Shown here in pieces: positions 18,109 to 27,311 of a stretch of 55,188 bases of DNA. Origin of the DNA: an uncultured Lachnospiraceae bacterium (GTDB lineage: Bacteria > Bacillota > Clostridia > Lachnospirales > Lachnospiraceae); contig CAJTXP010000025.1 in the NCBI GenBank assembly GCA_910583615.1, positions 1 through 55,188 on the forward strand. The letters are read 5' to 3'. The notes beneath the pieces are model-generated. The model saw only the letters and a list, made by a program, of their open reading frames with translations, was not told where the DNA came from and did no database searches. The first letter of the stretch is position 1, and each line of letters opens with the position of its first letter. The position numbers and the translations under genes are program-made.

Positions 18109-20275
18109 CCTTTTTCCCTCCTCCTTTTTTTCTTCCGCCGACCGCAAGACCAGTCAGACACAGAAGAGACAATACCGAGATGGTTCCCGCCACTGCCGGA
18201 ACTGCTCCGAATTTCAGCTTCCTTTCTGTCGCAGCCGTTCCCTGTGCCTGTACAGGCTCTGCAGAAGCGCTCTCTGCACCGGACAGCGCCTCGAATACCG
18301 GCGCATCCACATTCAGCGCATGAATTGCCCTGATGCAGTCATAATACAGAACACCTGCCACCTCTCCATTCTGGTCAATCGCCTCCGAATCCGGGATTGA
18401 AATGCTCTTTTCATTGTTGTAAAACTCAATGAACGAATCCAGCAGCTCATGTCCAAACAAGGTGCTGTCTTCATTCACCTCTTCCACAAACGGCGTATAA
18501 TAGCTGCCCGTCCTGGAATAATTGGACCAGAGCATAAAATAACAGCAGTCATATTCCGGTCTGGTCATGATGTCCAGCATCTCTGTATACCATTTTGGCC
18601 TTTTGTTTCCGGTTTCTTTCAGAGCCGCACCGGAAGAAGCCACACCCGTCTCCGTCACCGCAAAAAGCTTTCCATGCTTTTTCGCAAATTCATCCGTCAG
18701 GCGAACCAGTTCTTCAAAGGTATCCTGAAAAGTGTAACCTTCCTCATCTGTCACCGGATCATTGTCATAGGTGTCAAATCCAACCAGATCCACATACTCA
18801 TCGCCCGGATACCGTTCTTCATATTCTTCCAAGGTCGAAGCCTCCGCTCCAGGTCCATAAAGATAAAGCAGGTTATGTATGTCTTTTTCATCTCTCAGAT
18901 ACTCCACGGTATATTTGTAGACGCTTTTATAGGTTTCTGCATCGCAGAACGCCTTTCCCCACCAGAACCAGCTTCCGGTATTCTCATGGAAAGGCCGGAA
19001 CAGAATCGGACCGTTCACCTGGCCTGCGTAATCCGCAATAAAATCCAGATATGCACGGAAGGCCTCATGATACTGCCCGCCTGGCAGGATCTGATTCATA
19101 CAGTCTCCGGTCAGATCATAAGAATCTGCAGGCGTATAGTCAAACCCGTCATAAGTGTGTTCGAATTCGCCCTTTTTTACCCGGCTTCCGGAAAAATTCG
19201 GCATATGAGAAGACAGTGTAATAATCGCGCCTTTTTCCATCGCCTCATTGGAAAACAGAGCTGCCGCCTGAATATTCCCGGCATTATCGCCCGGAAGGTA
19301 CGCCCCCTCATGACGTTCATTGTATTTTGACGCAAAACCGCCGAACAGACCTCCGCAGTCCAGCCCGTTAATGGCCGACAGAGAACCCGTTACATCCTCC
19401 GTATCAGAATCGCTCGTCGGCGCTGCACCTGCTTTCAGAACCGTATCTTCCATATGTCCAAACAGCGTGCTGTCCGATTCTCCAACAGCTTTCAGATACT
19501 GATACAGCGCCTTCACTGACGGATCTGCCTCTGGATCCACAAGCTGGACAGAATCAGAATAACGGCAGGTTTCCCCGTTAACCGTAAGCGCTTCTCCGGT
19601 CGTGGAAAGAACCGTCTGCGTCTCCGGAAGCACGGTTGAATCCACCAGATATTTCTCTTCCTTGATATTGCTGAGTTTGATATTGTCAAACCAGATATCG
19701 CCTTTATAATCCGTATTATTTCCTATAATAATCAGCATCAGCGTCTCAGGTTTTTCTGTTTTTGCAATACCGGTATCACAGACCAGGCTCAGATTGACCA
19801 TTTTCAGTCCGTCCACATCCTCGACAACTCCCTGATTCATGCTGCACATCTGATCCTGAAACACATTATCCGAGTAAGCCTTGATCGTAAGCTGTCCTGT
19901 TGTATACGCTTCAGGATCAAAGTAAAGATCAAAATTCAGTACCTTATAAGGCGAATAATCGATCCCCGCTTCCTCCGTAAAACTGATACCTGTCTGGCTC
20001 CATCCGTTTTCCACATCCGCAGAATAATCCAGGCTGATCTTCAGCATCTCTTTATCCGGATCCTGCTCACAGGCGCCAGATCCATGATACCCGTCTCCCG
20101 CCCAGCTGTCATCGTATACCCAGCCCTGCGTACCGTCTGAAAAATCCCATATCCGTTTCACCTCCTCCACATCAGCAGGTTTTGCCCATACCGCGCCGGA
20201 AGGGAACGGCGTAACCGTCAGGACTGCCGCACATACCCATGCCGCCGTCCTGATCCATCCTGGCATTCTTCTCAC
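18101..20275 (-). CDS. Cell-anchored GH26 endo-beta-1,4-mannanase
   Basis: A 724-residue secreted glycosidase that cuts the mannan backbone. After a signal peptide (WVCAAVLTVTPFPSGAVWA), residues ~35-190 form a carbohydrate-binding module (WDFSDGTQGW start, IWFDNIKLS end; CBM23/27-like). The GH26 barrel follows with acid/base Glu at ~430 in FRPFHENTGSWFWWG and nucleophile Glu at ~540 in LFAVTETGVAS. The C-terminus has a hydrophobic helix and a basic tail, GGRKKGGGKKDE, so it should be tethered in the membrane facing outward. The GTG start at 20275 is preferred: GGAGG lies 8 nt upstream, versus 17 nt for the ATG at 20266. It is the first gene of a two-gene operon with the giant module protein. 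Confidence 0.93.
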   Translation of the reverse strand: MRRMPGWIRTAAWVCAAVLTVTPFPSGAVWAKPADVEEVKRIWDFSDGTQGWVYDDSWAGDGYHGSGACEQDPDKEMLKISLDYSADVENGWSQTGISFTEEAGIDYSPYKVLNFDLYFDPEAYTTGQLTIKAYSDNVFQDQMCSMNQGVVEDVDGLKMVNLSLVCDTGIAKTEKPETLMLIIIGNNTDYKGDIWFDNIKLSNIKEEKYLVDSTVLPETQTVLSTTGEALTVNGETCRYSDSVQLVDPEADPSVKALYQYLKAVGESDSTLFGHMEDTVLKAGAAPTSDSDTEDVTGSLSAINGLDCGGLFGGFASKYNERHEGAYLPGDNAGNIQAAALFSNEAMEKGAIITLSSHMPNFSGSRVKKGEFEHTYDGFDYTPADSYDLTGDCMNQILPGGQYHEAFRAYLDFIADYAGQVNGPILFRPFHENTGSWFWWGKAFCDAETYKSVYKYTVEYLRDEKDIHNLLYLYGPGAEASTLEEYEERYPGDEYVDLVGFDTYDNDPVTDEEGYTFQDTFEELVRLTDEFAKKHGKLFAVTETGVASSGAALKETGNKRPKWYTEMLDIMTRPEYDCCYFMLWSNYSRTGSYYTPFVEEVNEDSTLFGHELLDSFIEFYNNEKSISIPDSEAIDQNGEVAGVLYYDCIRAIHALNVDAPVFEALSGAESASAEPVQAQGTAATERKLKFGAVPAVAGTISVLSLLCLTGLAVGGRKKGGGKKDE

Positions 20276-20293
20276 TTTTCTCTCCTCCTTTTT

Positions 20294-20363
20294 AAGTTAA
20301 ATTAATTATATTTTAATTAACTTTATTTAATATTATTATATAAAAAATGCATATTTTTTTCAA
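20294..20363 (-). promoter_or_regulatory. Promoter and AAGTTAA operator of the mannanase operon
   Basis: The minus strand reads TTGAAA (20358-20363), a 17-nt spacer and TATAAT (20335-20340). Downstream, between start site and ribosome site, AAGTTAA (20294-20300) faces TTAACTT (20317-20323), with a second inverted TTAAT/ATTAA pair inside. The element matches those before the binding-protein and Nudix genes. A repressor here would block elongation or initiation. Confidence 0.75.
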
Positions 20364-20700
20364 TACAAAAGTGCTTTTTCTCATTTTTTCGTCAATTTAT
20401 CTCTATGTTTAAGTATCTTTCCTTCTTATTTTTGTTGATTTCATATCCATTTTTAACTTAATTTTATTTTTATTGCTTCTAGAAAATTAATTAATATATC
20501 TATTCTCTGCAGCACAGTGTGGACTGAAGCGGACAGCGGAGTTGTTTTCTCCGTCGCAGACGAACAGACCTGTCCGAATAAGACGAACAAAACGGCTTTG
20601 GTATCCGATACACTCCATACGAGCACTGAGACCAGGGCGCAGCCTCCACCCAGTGAAAACGCACCACAAAAAATATAATCGTTTTCGCCCTGTTTTCCTC
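20364..20700. other. Intergenic stretch between mannanase and MATE genes
   Basis: No gene is seen. An AT-rich segment near 20450-20480 repeats the TTTTTAACTTAATTTTA theme of the mannanase operator. Two copies of ACGAACA (20560-20566, 20583-20589) match two more nearer the MATE gene (20704-20710, 20759-20765). A small CGGAG/CTCCG hairpin lies near 20540. Confidence 0.4.
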
Positions 20701-20729
20701 TTGACGAACAGGAAAAGTCGTTCTATATT
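20701..20729 (+). promoter_or_regulatory. Promoter of the MATE exporter gene
   Basis: TTGACG (20701-20706), a 17-nt spacer and TATATT (20724-20729), about 65 nt before the start codon. One ACGAACA repeat overlaps the -35 and another lies in the leader, so these repeats may be binding sites for a regulator. Confidence 0.65.
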
Positions 20730-20794
20730 AGTATCTGTCTTTCTTGTGAAATCATTTTACGAACAGAAAAAAGATAAAAACGGAGGGGACAAAG

Positions 20795-22156
20795 ATGTCC
20801 AGAAAAACTTCTAGAATTGATATGTGCAATGGCCCCATACTGCCGGGGATCATTGCTTTTAGTTTACCTTTGATACTTTCCGGCTGTCTGCAGCTGCTGT
20901 TCAATGCCGCAGACGTAATCGTAGTCGGACGTTTTGCCGGAAATGAATCTCTGGCTGCCGTGGGATCTACCAGTTCACTCACAAATCTTCTGGTCAACCT
21001 TTTTATCGGGCTTTCCATCGGAGCCAATGTGACCGTCGGACACACGCTCGGCAGCCGGGATGAACAGGGAACCCGGGATAATGTACATACCGCAGTTACC
21101 ATCAGCCTGATCTCCGGCTTCGTACTGATCGGCATCGGCATACTTTTCACCCGGCCTCTGCTGGTCAGAATGGGCGCACCTTCCGACGTCCTTGATAAAG
21201 CCGCATTATACCTGAAGATCATCTTCATCGGAATGCCGGCAACCATGGCCTATAATTTCGGAAGCGCCATCCTGCGCGCCACCGGAGACACGAAAAGGCC
21301 TCTGTATTTCCTGTCTGTGGCCGGAGTAGTCAATGTAATACTGAATCTGTTTTTTGTTATCGTTCTCCATATGGATGTGGCGGGAGTCGCGCTTGCCACC
21401 ATCCTGTCCCAGTGCATCAGCGCAGTCCTGATCCTTCACTGCCTGTGCCGGATGGAGGGCCCGTGCCGGCTGAACATCCGAAGACTCTATATCCAGCCCG
21501 CCCGTCTGCGCCGGATGATGCAGATCGGACTTCCCGCCGGAATACAGAGTTCCCTGTTTTCTTTTTCCAACGTGCTGATCCAGTCCTCCATCAACTCTTT
21601 CGGATCCGTAGTCGTGGCAGGCAACAGCGCGGGAGCAAATATCGAACAGTTCGTCTATATCTCCATGAACGCCGTTCATCAGGCAGTCGTAAGCTTTACC
21701 AGCCAGAACACAGGAGCCGGAAAACCGGAGCGCATCAACAGGATCCTGTTCTCCAGCCTTGGACTTGTCACTGTCATCGGACTCATCATGGGTATCGGCG
21801 TCAACCTCTTCGGAACACCGCTTCTGTCCATCTACTCTCCGGATTCTGCAGTCATAGAAGCCGGAAAAACACGGCTTCTGTGGATCTCGGCTCCTTACTT
21901 TTTATGCGGCATCATGGAAGTCATCATGGGAATCATGCGCGGACTCGGATATGCCATCACGCCCATGATCGTAGCGCTGTCAGGCGCATGTCTGTTCCGG
22001 ATTGTATGGCTTGCCACTGCATTTGTATGGTTCCCTACTCAAAACATACTGCTTCTGTCCTATCCTGTCTCCTGGATCCTGACTGCTGCCATTCATGCGC
22101 TGACCTATCTGTATGCCCGCAGACATCATGCGCTTTTTAAACAGCCGTCTCTTTAA
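20795..22156 (+). CDS. MATE family multidrug/metabolite exporter
   Basis: A 453-residue cation-coupled exporter with about 12 hydrophobic helices in two halves. MATE signatures visible include FSLPLILSGCLQLLFNAADVIVVGRFAG, read here as FSLPLILSG then ADVIVVGRFAG, plus the SIGANVTVGHTLGSRDEQG loop and, in the second half, NSAGANIEQFVYISMNAVHQ and SFTSQNTGAGKPERINR. It has a strong GGAGG 8 nt before the ATG. Substrate is unknown. Its last 20 nt overlap the convergent YhaN-type gene. Confidence 0.93.
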   Translation: MSRKTSRIDMCNGPILPGIIAFSLPLILSGCLQLLFNAADVIVVGRFAGNESLAAVGSTSSLTNLLVNLFIGLSIGANVTVGHTLGSRDEQGTRDNVHTAVTISLISGFVLIGIGILFTRPLLVRMGAPSDVLDKAALYLKIIFIGMPATMAYNFGSAILRATGDTKRPLYFLSVAGVVNVILNLFFVIVLHMDVAGVALATILSQCISAVLILHCLCRMEGPCRLNIRRLYIQPARLRRMMQIGLPAGIQSSLFSFSNVLIQSSINSFGSVVVAGNSAGANIEQFVYISMNAVHQAVVSFTSQNTGAGKPERINRILFSSLGLVTVIGLIMGIGVNLFGTPLLSIYSPDSAVIEAGKTRLLWISAPYFLCGIMEVIMGIMRGLGYAITPMIVALSGACLFRIVWLATAFVWFPTQNILLLSYPVSWILTAAIHALTYLYARRHHALFKQPSL

Positions 22157-24227
22157 CCATATCATGACAGGTAAAGTAGATGACCTGACGTTTCTGGGAA
22201 AGCTGTTCCAGTATATCCATGGCCCGCTGCTGCTTTCCTGCATCCAGATTTACAAATGGATCATCCAGAAGCAGCGGCGGCTGTTCTTTTTTATAGAGCA
22301 CGTCAAGAATGGCAAGTCTTTCTGCAAAGTAAAAAAGATCCTGCCGGCCGATGCTCTGGGTTTCCAGGCTTCGAAGCGCTCCCGCCTCACGGACTTTCAG
22401 ATGAAGCGCAACGTCCAGCGACAAAGAAGCTTCCTGCTCAGGAATCAACAGACCCAGATAATGCTCCAGACCGCTTTGCAGTTCTCCAAGATACCGGGCC
22501 GAAAACTGTTCCCGCGCCATCTTCAGATATCCCGCCGTCTGTTCCAGCAGATCGTACTCCCGTACTGCCTCGCGGATCTTTTCAGACACTCCGGCCTCTT
22601 CTTCCTCTAACTCCGGCAGTCTCTCCGTCTTTTCCCTCAGTCTCGAAATCCGATATTGAATATCGTTTTCCTCCTCCTGCAGAGATGCAATCTCTGCCCG
22701 GCTGTCCGCAAGCCGGCTCTTCAACGACTGTATATCCGGCATCGCTTTTCCGGATTCCGACAAAAGCATGCGTTCTTTCTCTGAAAATCCTTCCCCATAC
22801 TGAAACCAGAGCGTCCGGCTTCTGGAGGCTTCTTTTCTCTGCAATTCATAGCTTTGCTTTAATTCCATATATTCTCTGCTTTTTCTGCGCAGCTGTTTCC
22901 AGCTTCTTTCCATCTCCGAAATATCCGTGCGCTTTGGCAGCGACAGGAATTCACTGATCTTTTTCTCCAGATTCTCCTGTTTCTTCTGTATATCGCGAAA
23001 TACACGTTCCGTCTCCCGAACCTGCTGACGGCTTTCCTGTATCCGAAATTCCAGCTGCTCTTTCTCTGTGCGGAATCTTTTAATTTTAATAACCCCCGCA
23101 AAAAACGACAAAATACCCATACCCAGAAAACCCAGTCCCACAAGAGGAAGGCTTCTGAACACGCCAAAACACCCAAAAACCACACAAAGACCTGTCAGAA
23201 TGCCATAGAGCATTCCGGGCGACGCATGCGAGTCTTTTGCATCCTCCATATTTCCCATATGGGTAACCGCATCCTGGACCTGGCGCTTTACTTCTGCTTC
23301 CTTCTGTCTCAGCGCTCCCAGCTGACAAATCCATTCCCGTGCTTTGTCCAGTTCTTTTTCTTTCGGCGGAACAACCGTATATTCCGACAATTTCACTGCA
23401 ATCTGCTGCAGTTCTTCCTGGCTCTCCTCCGCCTGATTTTTCAACAGAACATACTGTGCTCTTTTCTTTTCGATCTGCTGATGCTCCTGTGCCTGTTGAA
23501 GCATCCTTTCCAGTTTCTCCGCTCTGTCTGCTGCTTCTTCTGTTTTCTGTTTTAAAGATATGAGCTGGAGCTTCCAGTTTTCCGCCTCTTCTTCCTGTTC
23601 CCGGCATTTTAAAATCCTGTCCCGCAGGTCTCTTCTTCTTTCCTCCAGTTTTCCTGTCTGCCCCCGGTTTCCCGTTTTCCGATAATACTTCATCTGATTT
23701 TCCAGAAAAAGCATGGCCTGCTCGTAATTTCCCATATCCCCTGCAGTTTCTTCCACATGTGTCAACCTGGCATTCAGGCTGTCGTTCAGGGCAACCGCAA
23801 AATCCTGCTGTATAAAAAAGCTGCTCCGTTCATATGCCGCCCGGTCCACATGAAACAGTTCCTCTCCAAGAACTCCGGAATAGTCAGAGCTCAAAAGTCC
23901 TGTGCAAAGATCATACAGTGCAAAGGTATCTTCCCGATCTTTTCTTCCAAAAAAGCGCTCTGCCCTGTAGGCTTTTTCCCCGGCCAGAAATTCCATGCTG
24001 CCGCCAAAGACACCCCCCTGCCACGGAAGACAGCGTTTTCTGTCATTTTCTTTCAGAGACCGCCTGGCAGTAACAGGCAGCCCGTAAAACACAGCTTTGA
24101 TAAACGCAGCAAGCGTTGATTTTCCCCATCCATTCTCTGCACGGAATATATGAACTCCTTTCTGGAATTCCATATCAAAATCATGCAGTTTTCCAAAATT
24201 TTCAATGTGCAGTCTGAGAATCCGCAT
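22137..24227 (-). CDS. yhaN: YhaN-type AAA/SMC-like ATPase (SbcC-like)
   Basis: A 696-residue ATPase of the Rad50/SbcC class. The head starts MRILRLHIENFGKLHDFD, with Walker A ENGWGKSTLAAF at ~residue 35. Long heptad-rich coiled coils lie at ~170-320 and 370-560 around a hydrophobic segment (GILTGLCVVFGCFGVF) at ~345. The C-terminal head has the signature QSIGRQDLFYFAERLAI and Walker B LLLDDPFVNLDAGKQQ. A pair of membrane-spanning segments within the coil is usual for YhaN. AAAGGG precedes the ATG at 24227, one nt after the stop of the nuclease partner. Likely works with YhaO in processing DNA ends. Confidence 0.9.
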   Translation of the reverse strand: MRILRLHIENFGKLHDFDMEFQKGVHIFRAENGWGKSTLAAFIKAVFYGLPVTARRSLKENDRKRCLPWQGGVFGGSMEFLAGEKAYRAERFFGRKDREDTFALYDLCTGLLSSDYSGVLGEELFHVDRAAYERSSFFIQQDFAVALNDSLNARLTHVEETAGDMGNYEQAMLFLENQMKYYRKTGNRGQTGKLEERRRDLRDRILKCREQEEEAENWKLQLISLKQKTEEAADRAEKLERMLQQAQEHQQIEKKRAQYVLLKNQAEESQEELQQIAVKLSEYTVVPPKEKELDKAREWICQLGALRQKEAEVKRQVQDAVTHMGNMEDAKDSHASPGMLYGILTGLCVVFGCFGVFRSLPLVGLGFLGMGILSFFAGVIKIKRFRTEKEQLEFRIQESRQQVRETERVFRDIQKKQENLEKKISEFLSLPKRTDISEMERSWKQLRRKSREYMELKQSYELQRKEASRSRTLWFQYGEGFSEKERMLLSESGKAMPDIQSLKSRLADSRAEIASLQEEENDIQYRISRLREKTERLPELEEEEAGVSEKIREAVREYDLLEQTAGYLKMAREQFSARYLGELQSGLEHYLGLLIPEQEASLSLDVALHLKVREAGALRSLETQSIGRQDLFYFAERLAILDVLYKKEQPPLLLDDPFVNLDAGKQQRAMDILEQLSQKRQVIYFTCHDMVKETAV

Positions 24228-24228
24228 C

Positions 24229-25302
24229 TTATCCCTTTCTTTCCAGCGCCTGAATCCCCCTGCGCAGTATTTCTTCTTTCTCTTCATCCGGAATATCTGA
24301 ATTTAAAACCAGGCGTACAAATTCTCCTTTCAAAGACATGTCATATCGATAGTCTTCCGGATGGATCAATAATGTTGTCTCGTCCTGTATTTTCAGAAAG
24401 TAAAAATCTTCCTCCATCCACTTTTCAAGCCAGGCCGGATCTCTCTCCGCTTCCGGAACCGTTCTGCCTGTCAGACGTATCTTCAGCATATCTCTTGCCG
24501 GTATTCCCTGTACCGTCTCCCGGATTCTGCGCTGTATCTCCTCCTGTTTCACAGTCCCGGTAATATCAACCGGTATTTCATGAAGCGTCCTGCGGGCAAA
24601 AGGAACGAATCTGGAAATCACAGTTCCCCCGTCAATCTCCAGTTCCACATACCCCTTCTGTCCGCATTCGTCAAAGCCACGGCCTTCCAGACAGCCGCAG
24701 TAACACCACACGCCTCTCTCATCCAGACGCTCCATGCGAAAGCTGTGAATATGCCCCAGCGCCAGATAATCAATATTCTTCCCCCGCAGCTTCTGAAGAG
24801 AAAACGCATCCATCTGATCTTTTGCGCAATATTCCACTGCCATTCCGTGAAGCATCACTATATTGATCCTGTCTTTTTCCAGGGTCAGATGCTCCATGAT
24901 ACTCTCCCTGTTTTCTGCAGAGCACTCTGTACCTGCTATAACCGCATCTCCCTGTTCATAAAATGTCCAGTCCGGCCCGAAAGTTCTGAGATTATCCGGA
25001 AGACCGGATATGTTTTCCAAAAATCCACCCTGATCATGATTTCCCTGAAGACAGTAAAAGGTAATCTGCGGATGCTGTACAACCGCATCCAGCACACAGT
25101 TGCAGACACGGGCAGATACGGTCTTTCCGTCAAAGAGATCTCCGCAGATCAGAATCGATTCCACTCCGTCTTCTGCTGCCCGTTCTGTCATTCGTACAAA
25201 CGTATGCAAAAGCTCCAGACGGCGCTCTTTTGCCTTTTCCGCCGGCAGCCCCGACTCCATCCTGGAACCCAGATGCAGATCTGCGCAATGTATCATTTTC
25301 AT
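24229..25302 (-). CDS. yhaO: YhaO-type DNA repair exonuclease (SbcD/Mre11-like)
   Basis: A 357-residue metallophosphoesterase nuclease. All Mre11-type motifs are present: CADLHLGS (motif I), ICGDLFDG (II), LQGNHDQGG (III), MLHGMAVEY (IV) and LGHIHSFR (V). The ATG at 25302 is chosen because AAGGAG lies 11 nt upstream and it begins right at the conserved MKMIHCADLHLGS. It forms an operon with the SbcC-like ATPase that follows. Confidence 0.92.
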   Translation of the reverse strand: MKMIHCADLHLGSRMESGLPAEKAKERRLELLHTFVRMTERAAEDGVESILICGDLFDGKTVSARVCNCVLDAVVQHPQITFYCLQGNHDQGGFLENISGLPDNLRTFGPDWTFYEQGDAVIAGTECSAENRESIMEHLTLEKDRINIVMLHGMAVEYCAKDQMDAFSLQKLRGKNIDYLALGHIHSFRMERLDERGVWCYCGCLEGRGFDECGQKGYVELEIDGGTVISRFVPFARRTLHEIPVDITGTVKQEEIQRRIRETVQGIPARDMLKIRLTGRTVPEAERDPAWLEKWMEEDFYFLKIQDETTLLIHPEDYRYDMSLKGEFVRLVLNSDIPDEEKEEILRRGIQALERKG

Positions 25303-25393
25303 GGTATTCTGGTCTCCTTCTACACAGTATCGAATAACCGGCTGCAAAAACAGATACAATTCCGACTAAGGTTTCCCGGAAATCTTCTCTGTA

Positions 25394-25858
25394 TTAAAAA
25401 AGGCCCTTTTCCTCCATATACGCAAGAAACGCCCCGCAGCCTTCTTTCACGTCCTCATAGGTTTCATCAAAATTCCCGGTATACCACGGATCTGCAATAT
25501 CCCTGGGCGCTTTCCCGAAATCCAGAAGACGACAGATCTTTTTCTTCGGATCCTTTCCGGCAATCCGCTGCATACTCCGAATATTCCCGGTATCCATACC
25601 AATCAGATAATCATATTCCCCGTAATCTGCCCACGTCATCTGTCTGGCACGATGATCTCCGCAGTAAATCCCCATCTTCTGAAGCTTTTCCCTTGTACCG
25701 CGGTGAACACGGTTGCCGATCTCCTCTGTACTGGTGGCGGCAGAATCAATATAAAAACAGTCTGACAGACCGCGTTTTTCCACCATGTCTTTCATGACGT
25801 ACTCAGCCATGGGACTGCGGCAGATGTTGCCATAGCACACGAATAATATTTTTATCAT
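25394..25858 (-). CDS. Low-molecular-weight protein tyrosine phosphatase
   Basis: A 154-residue phosphatase with the P-loop VCYGNICRSPMAEYV (Cys8, Arg14) and the general-acid Asp in DPWYTGNFDETYEDV. It dephosphorylates phosphotyrosine or phosphoarginine in this family. AAGGAG lies 10 nt before the ATG. The last recognisable host gene before the mobile-element debris; the 160 nt after it toward 26020 contain nothing clear. Confidence 0.93.
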   Translation of the reverse strand: MIKILFVCYGNICRSPMAEYVMKDMVEKRGLSDCFYIDSAATSTEEIGNRVHRGTREKLQKMGIYCGDHRARQMTWADYGEYDYLIGMDTGNIRSMQRIAGKDPKKKICRLLDFGKAPRDIADPWYTGNFDETYEDVKEGCGAFLAYMEEKGLF

Positions 25859-26020
25859 TATTCCATAACTCCTTACATGTTCTGTATTTCATCTCAGATT
25901 TTTAGCGTCTGGATACGATAAATCTATTTGCAAAGTTATCATATCACAAATCTGACTCTCCGTACAGCTTTATCACCGGATACGATACAGGCAATCTGCC
26001 ATTCTCTTTTTCAGATATTT

Positions 26021-26209
26021 TTATACAACAGTTGCGCGGTCGAGATACCGTTCAAATTTCTCATGCTTAATCAAGGCTCTGTTTCCATTCATCATATAGA
26101 AATCTTCATTTGGATGTGTGTCAATGAGCATTCGCAGCTTTCCCTCGCCGATATAATAATATCCGGCGGCTTCTTCAATGGTCAGCGTGTATCTGCACCA
26201 GAAAGGCAC
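26021..26209 (-). pseudogene. Tn916-type excisionase remnant
   Basis: A 62-residue frame containing WCRYTLTIEEAAGYYYIGEG and a MNGNRALIKHEKFERYLD end. It is closely like the Tn916 Xis pattern of RYTLTIEEA and IMNGNR.IKR..FE. Only a GTG is available as start, and a TGA precedes it directly (ATG-TGA-GTG), so the amino end is shortened or broken. Downstream there should be a tyrosine integrase, but a host phosphatase gene follows instead. It marks an old integrative element. Confidence 0.75.
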
Positions 26210-26246
26210 TCACATTATCTGCAAGTGCCCATAATCATTTACAATA

Positions 26247-27290
26247 TTAAAATGCTCTTATTTCTTTTGCTAAGCTAAAAGGAATTATTTCTCCAGGTTT
26301 TGTCTCACCGTATGCTCTTTCATCATGCATGTAATCCACAATGTCTTTTGCCTTATAGTCTTTGAACTTTGCTATCACTTTATCCAATATAGCTTTTTCT
26401 TCATCCGATAATACAGAATAATCCATATTAGCAGTTGGATATACATGAAGCATAGTATCATAATTGTAACTCATTTCCTCTTGAACATTTAAGTTTTCTA
26501 AATTCATCAAGCTATAATGTCCGACCGGAAGAGCACCCATGGGTTCGTGTCGATATACCATACCAGTCATTGAACATCCATTTTCAATGAACGATAAAAC
26601 ATCCGCATACCAAAGCATTTTCATCAGTTTGACCTTAAACAAATTACTAACTTTCTCCGCAATATAAGAGATTAGTGCTTCAATTTTATCAATATTGAGC
26701 ATTGTAAATCCATTTGAATCCGATGGTTCTTCAAAGTTTGCATACTCTCCTTCAAATGTTTGTCTTGTAAGGAACTCCTTTCCATAGGAATCCAATTTCT
26801 CGACAATCTTTGTTCTAATCGCTATGCGTTTCATAAGTGGAAATTTATCGGCATTTTTCTTTAAGAATTCCAATGCTTGTAAAGGATTATCCTTAATCAG
26901 TCGAAGCATAGTATCATATGCTTCATCTTGGATTGCTTTACTCTCATATCGTGAAATAGTTGCTTCTCCCCATCCCAGAAGTTTTGCAAGGTCAACCTGG
27001 GACAAGCCATAGTTTTCTCTAATTGCGACAATTTCATCAGATGTAAGAAGCCCCATCTTTACTCGATATGCATTTCTTGCATTGAGGAGATTTTCATTTG
27101 TCATTGCACCAGTCTCAAATTCGTTCTCCTCCTCATCAGCATTTGCACAAAAATAAAACCTCTCTTCGTAGGTTACTTCCTCTCCTTTTAATGTAATGGT
27201 TGTGATTCTTTTCCTCTCTTCAATCTCATGTGTCTTGTCACACAACGGACAAGACATATGAATTTTTCTAATTAATGTATTGGCCTCCAT
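26247..27290 (-). CDS. MqsA/Panacea-domain antitoxin
   Basis: A 347-residue antitoxin and likely autorepressor. The N-terminus has a partial MqsA-like zinc knuckle (Cys14, Cys17, Cys48; a fourth Cys is missing). An XRE-type helix-turn-helix follows at ~85-125 (LTSDEIVAIRENYGLSQVDL, ISRYE). The C-terminal ~150 residues are a Panacea (SocA/DUF4065) domain, with KVKLMKMLWYADVLSF, MTGMVYRHEPMGALPVGHY and a DIVDYMHDERAYGET end. GGAGG is 7 nt before the ATG, and the gene lies 21 nt after the toxin gene. Fusion of a DNA-binding region to Panacea is known in antitoxins that neutralise diverse toxins. Confidence 0.88.
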   Translation of the reverse strand: MEANTLIRKIHMSCPLCDKTHEIEERKRITTITLKGEEVTYEERFYFCANADEEENEFETGAMTNENLLNARNAYRVKMGLLTSDEIVAIRENYGLSQVDLAKLLGWGEATISRYESKAIQDEAYDTMLRLIKDNPLQALEFLKKNADKFPLMKRIAIRTKIVEKLDSYGKEFLTRQTFEGEYANFEEPSDSNGFTMLNIDKIEALISYIAEKVSNLFKVKLMKMLWYADVLSFIENGCSMTGMVYRHEPMGALPVGHYSLMNLENLNVQEEMSYNYDTMLHVYPTANMDYSVLSDEEKAILDKVIAKFKDYKAKDIVDYMHDERAYGETKPGEIIPFSLAKEIRAF

Positions 27291-27311
27291 TGTCTTACCT
27301 CCATTATTTCA

